Assembly: GCA_000720805.1 (NCBI GenBank)
Contig: JODI01000031.1
Location: forward strand, 30,616 to 94,615
From: Streptomyces violaceoruber
GTDB taxonomy: Bacteria > Actinomycetota > Actinomycetes > Streptomycetales > Streptomycetaceae
Length of the DNA: 64,000 nucleotides
Direction of reading: 5' to 3'
Shown here: piece after piece, positions 60,008 to 64,000 of the stretch
Layout: every line of letters starts with the position of its first letter
How positions within the stretch are numbered: position 1 is the first letter of the stretch
Translations under genes and position numbers: made by a program
Notes under the pieces: model-generated
The model's input: only the letters and a program-made list of their open reading frames with translations
What the model was told of the DNA's origin: nothing
Databases searched by the model: none

Positions 60008-60934
60008 CTAGGACAGCCCCGGCCCCGCTCCCGTTTTCTGGCGCTGCGGAGCCGTCTCCAGGAGGCGGTTGGCCATTCGGTGCGCGGGTCGCTCGGTCTG
60101 TGCGGCGACGCGGCGGAAGGTTTCCTGCGCGGGGCGGGCCGGCCACTCCGGGGGAAGGTGGCGGGCCGGAAGTCTGGGGTCCGTACGGATGGTCCAGAGC
60201 CACTCGCTGACCAGCCGCAGCCGGGTGCCGATCGGGTCGTCCCCGGAGGCGGCGTCCAGGTGGGCGGTCCAGCGCTTGTCGAAGGAGACGTACCGGGCGG
60301 CGATGCTCTCCAGGTCCCAGGTGTCGCGGATCATGAGCCCGATGTCGGTGGCCTCGTCGGCCTGCGCGTGGAAGATCTTGACGTGGTCGGCGAGGCCCAG
60401 CTCCGCGACCAGTCCCGCGACGTCGACCTTCCCCGGCGCGACCCACAGCCCGCTGTACAGCGCGCCGAACCCGGACCAGGCGAGCCGTGAGCGCAGGTCG
60501 TGGCGCTGGCGCTGCCAGGACTCGGGGAGCGAGAAGCCGAGCAGGGTCCAGGCGCCGTCCCAGTCGTCGTTGACGGCGCCCTTCCGCCAGATCCGGATCC
60601 GGCCGTCCTCCAGGACACGGGTCGCCTGCGGGGTGAGCCCGAAGTACATCCGGCGGCCCTCCCGCTGCCGCCGCAGCAGGCCCCGGTTGACCATGCGGGT
60701 GAGCGTGGAGCGTACGGCCTGCTCACCGACGCCGACGCGGCCGAGTACGTCGATGATGCTGCCCGAGTAGACGCACAGGTCTCCCTCGTCCAGGACGTGG
60801 TTGCCGAAGAAGGCGAGCATCAGCGACTGGGGGCGCAGCGGCGGGCCGTCCGGGTCGCCGCCCGAGGCGTCGCCGGAGCCGCTCCTGCCGCTGGTGTCGC
60901 TGTCCGAGGTGTCCAGGATGTCGTCGTCCGCCAC
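60008..60934 (-). CDS. PaaX family transcriptional regulator
   Basis: 308 residues from GTG at 60934; the frame could start at TTG 61012. An acidic Ser/Asp-rich arm is followed by a helix-turn-helix (LRPQSLMLAFFGNHVLDEG..VYSGSIIDVLGRVGVGEQAVRSTLTRMVNRGLLRRQREGRRMYFGLT) and the PaaX central domain (WTLLGFSLPESWQRQRHDLRSRLAWSGFGALYSGLWVAP). The family represses aromatic acid catabolism. Third gene in line with the MFS transporter and hydrolase, so it may control them. Confidence 0.9.
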   Translation of the reverse strand: MADDDILDTSDSDTSGRSGSGDASGGDPDGPPLRPQSLMLAFFGNHVLDEGDLCVYSGSIIDVLGRVGVGEQAVRSTLTRMVNRGLLRRQREGRRMYFGLTPQATRVLEDGRIRIWRKGAVNDDWDGAWTLLGFSLPESWQRQRHDLRSRLAWSGFGALYSGLWVAPGKVDVAGLVAELGLADHVKIFHAQADEATDIGLMIRDTWDLESIAARYVSFDKRWTAHLDAASGDDPIGTRLRLVSEWLWTIRTDPRLPARHLPPEWPARPAQETFRRVAAQTERPAHRMANRLLETAPQRQKTGAGPGLS

Positions 60935-60986
60935 GATGGCAAGCGTACGACCGCCCACCGACAGTGCGGCGGGCGGTCGTACCCGG

Positions 60987-62411
60987 TCACCGCCGGTCGG
61001 CGGGGTGGGCAAGGTCGTACGGCCGCAGGTACGGCGTCGGGCGGTAACTGACGTACCGGGCGGGGGTGGTGGGGTCGGCCGCGGCGGCCTTGGTGTTGAG
61101 GGACTTCGGGTCGGTGGCGTGCCAGGTGCCGGTCGTGACGCGGTCCTCCAGCGTGTGCAGGGCGGCGAGCTGCTCGGCGGGGCTGAAGGTGCAGTGGCCG
61201 GCGTTGTCGACGTACGCCTGCCGCAACAGAGCCGAGGACCCGGCGGCGGTGACGGCGCGGCGCAGGGCGCTCTCGGTCTGGACGGGGACGAGGGCGTCGC
61301 CGGTGGTGTGGATGGAGAGCTGCGGCTTTGTCAGCTTGCCGGTGAAGGAGCTGGTGCGGCTCATCCACGCGACGGCGGACGGGTCGGCGCTGACGCGCGG
61401 GGCGCGGTTGAGGGTGGCGAGGTCGGCGCGCAGGGACAGTCCCGCCTTCTTGTACAGCTCGGTGACCTCCTTGCGGACGGAGGACCGGCCGAGCAGCTTC
61501 GCGTAGTCGACCCCGGTGTTCCAGGACATGTTGCCGCCCGCGCGCACCTCGGCCTCCTGCCGCCGGGTGAAGGCGGCGATCTGCAGCAGGCCCTTGACCG
61601 CCGGGTACTGGTTGGCCTGCTGGGCGTCCCAGTCGGTGGCGGCGGGCCGGGTCTGCGTCGGCTGGTTCCAGACCGGGATGTTGTGCAGGGCGGCGGCGAG
61701 GGCGATGCGGGCCCGCCCGGCGGCCGTCGACTGGGCCGAGTCGACGGCGCTCGCCAGGGTGTTCGCCGCGGCGATGGCGGTCGCCTGGTCCGGGAGCCCG
61801 GTCAGCGGAACGTCCTTGTCGGGCGCGAGGAGCGTCTTGACGGCGAAGGCCGGGTCGAGGGTGTTGTTCCAGTTGGCCACGCCGCCGTGGACGAGGCCGC
61901 ACATGGACAGGGAGCCGTCGATCCGGTCGGCGTGCCGCTCGGCGATGGCGGTGGTGACCAGTCCGCCGTACGACCTGCCCCAGGCGAGGGTGCGGCGGGC
62001 GGCGCCGAAGCGGTCGGTGAAGGCGGAGAGGGTGGCGATCTGGTCGGGCACCGCGTCGGTCACCGCCCAGCCCGTGGAGGCGTACGAGGAGCCGATCAGG
62101 GCGTAGCCCTTCGCGAGCAGCAGGGCCTTCGTGGCGTCGTCCGGGGCGTCCTGCGCGCCGTTGGGGCGGCCGGCCTCGACGTACCCGTGGCTGAAGAGCA
62201 GGACGGTGCCGTTCCAGTCGGCGGGGACGTCCATCAGGTAGGTGGCACCCGAGGGGAGTTGCCCCTCGATGTGGCTCGTGGTGGCGGGGGCCGCCGCGGC
62301 CGCGGTGGGCAGGGCGGTGACGGCGAGCAGGAGGGCCGCCGCGCAGGCGGTGCGGCGTGCGGTACGGCTGGTGCCACGACGAGCGGTGGGGGTGCGGGTC
62401 GCCATGCTCAT
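60987..62411 (-). CDS. Secreted alpha/beta hydrolase
   Basis: 474 residues, ATG overlapping the MFS stop (ATGA), AGGAG eight bases upstream. Signal peptide RTACAAALLLAVTALPTAAAAAPAT. The alpha/beta fold shows SHGYVEAG (oxyanion loop), WGRSYGGLVTTAIAERHADRIDG (nucleophile GxSxG), and TTGDALVPVQ and VDNAGHCTFSP with likely Asp and His. Exported esterase or peptidase of unknown substrate. Co-translated with an MHS-type carrier, so its product may be what that carrier imports. Confidence 0.88.
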   Translation of the reverse strand: MSMATRTPTARRGTSRTARRTACAAALLLAVTALPTAAAAAPATTSHIEGQLPSGATYLMDVPADWNGTVLLFSHGYVEAGRPNGAQDAPDDATKALLLAKGYALIGSSYASTGWAVTDAVPDQIATLSAFTDRFGAARRTLAWGRSYGGLVTTAIAERHADRIDGSLSMCGLVHGGVANWNNTLDPAFAVKTLLAPDKDVPLTGLPDQATAIAAANTLASAVDSAQSTAAGRARIALAAALHNIPVWNQPTQTRPAATDWDAQQANQYPAVKGLLQIAAFTRRQEAEVRAGGNMSWNTGVDYAKLLGRSSVRKEVTELYKKAGLSLRADLATLNRAPRVSADPSAVAWMSRTSSFTGKLTKPQLSIHTTGDALVPVQTESALRRAVTAAGSSALLRQAYVDNAGHCTFSPAEQLAALHTLEDRVTTGTWHATDPKSLNTKAAAADPTTPARYVSYRPTPYLRPYDLAHPADRR

Positions 62412-63817
62412 GCAGAGATCTCCTCGGTGTGGGGGTCCGTGTGGGGGGTGGCGGGGCTTTCGTCGGCCCCGGTGAGGGAGGTCCGGCTGGTCTCGCGCAG
62501 GAAGGCGACGGTCAGCGCGGTGACCAGGGCGCCGCCGCACAGCAGCAGCGCGACGGGCGTACCGCTGCCGCCGTTCCCGGCCACCAGGCTGCCGGCGATC
62601 ATCGGGGAGAAGCCGGCGCCGATGAGGGTGGCGCCCTGGTAGCCGAGGGAGGCGCCGGTGTAGCGGACCCGGGTGCCGAACATCTCGGTGAGCAGGGCGC
62701 CCAGCGGGCCGTACATCGCGGACTGGGCGATGCCGTGACCGAGGACGACCGCGAGGATCAGCAGTCCCGGCGACTTCGAGTCGACCAGCGCCATGACGGG
62801 GAAGGCGAGCGCGGCCGAGGCGAGGGCTCCGGCGAGGACGACCGGGCGGCGGCCGATCCGGTCGGAGAGCGCGGAGGCGCAGGGCAGCACGACGAGGGCG
62901 ACGGAGGCGGACACCGTGAGCGCGGTGAGCACCTGCGGGCGGGCGTACCCGATCCCGGTCGCGTAGGCGATCAGGTAACTGGTCAGCAGGGACTGGGCGG
63001 TGAAGGCGCCGATGCCGACACAGCAGGCCAGCACCAGGGGGCGCGGGCGGCGCAGCACGTCCAGGATCGGCAGCCTCGACTCGACGCGGTCCTTCTTCAC
63101 CTCGGCGAACAGCGGGCTCTCGACCACCTTGAGGCGGACGAAGAGCCCGACGCCGAGCAGCACCACGCTCAGCAGGAACGGCACGCGCCAGCCCCAGGCC
63201 GCGAACTCGTCCCTGGGGAGGGCGACGACGAGCGCGACGACGGCGGTGGACAGCAGGGAGCCGAGCGGGGCTCCCATCTGGGTGGCGCTGGACCACAGTC
63301 CGCGCCGCCGCCCTCCCGCGTGCTCGACGACCATCAGGGTGGCGCCGCCCCACTCGCCGCCGATGGCGACGCCCTGCACCACGCGCAGGGTGATCAGCAG
63401 GACCGGAGCCCAGACTCCGATGGTGTCGTACGTCGGCAGCAGCCCGACGAGGAAACTGGCGCCGCCCATCAGACCCATGGTGAGCAGCAGCATCGACTTG
63501 CGGCCGAGCCGGTCGCCGAAGTGTCCGAAGAGGATGCCGCCGATCGGTCGGGCGACGTAACCGGCGGCGAAGGTCCCGAACGCGGCGATCGTGCCGACGG
63601 CGGGATCGGCCCCGGGGAAGAACAGTTCGCCGAAGACGAGCGCGGCGACCGTGCCGTAGACGAGGAAGTCGTAGAACTCCACGGCGGTGCCGAGCAGCCC
63701 GGACAGGGCGACCCGGCGCAGTTGGCGGGTGCGTTCGGGACTGCGCCCGGGGCGGGACTCAGAGGTGTGCTCGGGGGTCTGTCCGGGGGTGGCTTCTGGG
63801 GTGGGGGACGGGGACAT
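62408..63817 (-). CDS. MFS transporter, metabolite:H+ symporter (MHS) family
   Basis: 469 residues from ATG at 63817 (GGGAG six bases upstream); an in-frame start at 63847 is weaker. Twelve membrane segments. MHS motifs: SGLLGTAVEFYDFLVYGTVAALVFGELFFP, ARPIGGILFGHFGDRLGRKSMLLLTMGLMG, and VVQGVAIGGEWGGATLMVVEHA. These carriers import organic acids such as citrate, ketoglutarate, proline-betaine or aromatic acids. First gene of a unit with the secreted hydrolase and PaaX regulator. Confidence 0.92.
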   Translation of the reverse strand: MSPSPTPEATPGQTPEHTSESRPGRSPERTRQLRRVALSGLLGTAVEFYDFLVYGTVAALVFGELFFPGADPAVGTIAAFGTFAAGYVARPIGGILFGHFGDRLGRKSMLLLTMGLMGGASFLVGLLPTYDTIGVWAPVLLITLRVVQGVAIGGEWGGATLMVVEHAGGRRRGLWSSATQMGAPLGSLLSTAVVALVVALPRDEFAAWGWRVPFLLSVVLLGVGLFVRLKVVESPLFAEVKKDRVESRLPILDVLRRPRPLVLACCVGIGAFTAQSLLTSYLIAYATGIGYARPQVLTALTVSASVALVVLPCASALSDRIGRRPVVLAGALASAALAFPVMALVDSKSPGLLILAVVLGHGIAQSAMYGPLGALLTEMFGTRVRYTGASLGYQGATLIGAGFSPMIAGSLVAGNGGSGTPVALLLCGGALVTALTVAFLRETSRTSLTGADESPATPHTDPHTEEISA

Positions 63818-64000
63818 CGCGGTCTCCCTTGACCGGGGGAAGGACACCGCGAAGTTAGGCGCTCAAGTAACCTCCGTCAAGAAAGTGCACAACATTGGCC
63901 CGAGATCCGAGGCCTCAGATCCGCTGCGCGCAGGACGTACCGGGACGTATCTCGCCCCCTCAGCCCCCGCCCCCCGGCGCCGGTCCCCCCACCGTGAACC

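Noticed and set aside
60801..62642. Plus-strand open frame of 613 codons
   Set aside because: Antisense to the secreted hydrolase and PaaX genes; Gly/Asp/Val-rich shadow.

Overview
The window is high-GC actinobacterial DNA. Third codon positions are almost all G or C, GTG and TTG starts are common, and many start/stop pairs overlap as ATGA, GTGA or TGATG. Gene content (futalosine menaquinone genes, DUF397/XRE pairs, SpoIIE-type phosphatase, HrdB-like promoter) points to a Streptomyces chromosome, and gene order resembles what I recall of the S. coelicolor SCO4556 to SCO4469 region.

Layout. 1-2.4 kb: edge of a geranylgeranyl-reductase-family gene, a GNAT, a PASTA protein and menG. 2.4-7.6 kb: a three-gene polysaccharide operon (small membrane protein, fused deacetylase/glycosyltransferase, acyltransferase) opposite a GH18-like lipoprotein. 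7.6-13.1 kb: mqnC with a reduced amidohydrolase-like partner, a prepilin peptidase, a Ser/Thr kinase and mqnA. 13.1-16.1 kb: a cold-shock gene with a long leader, a XRE-cupin regulator opposite azlCD, and a methyltransferase. 16.1-24.7 kb: acyl/steroid-type metabolism (KstD-like flavoprotein, acyl-CoA ligase, thiolase divergent from fabG4-htdX, TetR) around clear palindromes. 24.8-31.4 kb: DUF4229, GNAT, UdgX, mqnE, AsnC, ubiX, mqnP and mqnL. 31.5-41 kb: permease, SpoIIE phosphatase, HATPase, XRE/DUF397, a putative fusion protein, a transglutaminase-like protein, PucR, and a deaminase-dioxygenase pair. 41-49 kb: cytochrome c maturation (resA, ccdA, resB, ccsB), a deacetylase-like lipoprotein, a histidine phosphatase and hemL. 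50.1-52.8 kb: decayed mobile DNA. 52.9-56.2 kb: secreted proteins. 56.4-60 kb: an arsenic locus (flavoprotein, two ArsR, aquaporin, ArsC). 60-63.8 kb: an MFS transporter, secreted hydrolase and PaaX operon.

How it works together. Much of the first half and the 41-49 kb block serves respiration. MqnA, MqnE and MqnC make the menaquinone ring, UbiX supplies prenyl-FMN to MqnL, MqnP prenylates, MenG methylates, and the GGR-type protein may saturate the side chain. ResABC/CcdA and HemL supply cytochrome c assembly and heme. mqnB, mqnD and the aminodeoxyfutalosine deaminase are not in this window.

Most unusual items: a 150-residue amidohydrolase scaffold lacking its catalytic barrel, immediately downstream of mqnC; short GC-rich tandem repeats that contain the stop codons of several genes; a covalent-type uracil-DNA glycosylase (UdgX); an arsenic locus with an aquaporin, a Cys-tailed flavoprotein and stacked operators; and a long out-of-frame overlap between a XRE regulator and its DUF397 partner. 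I found no CRISPR array, tRNA or rRNA.
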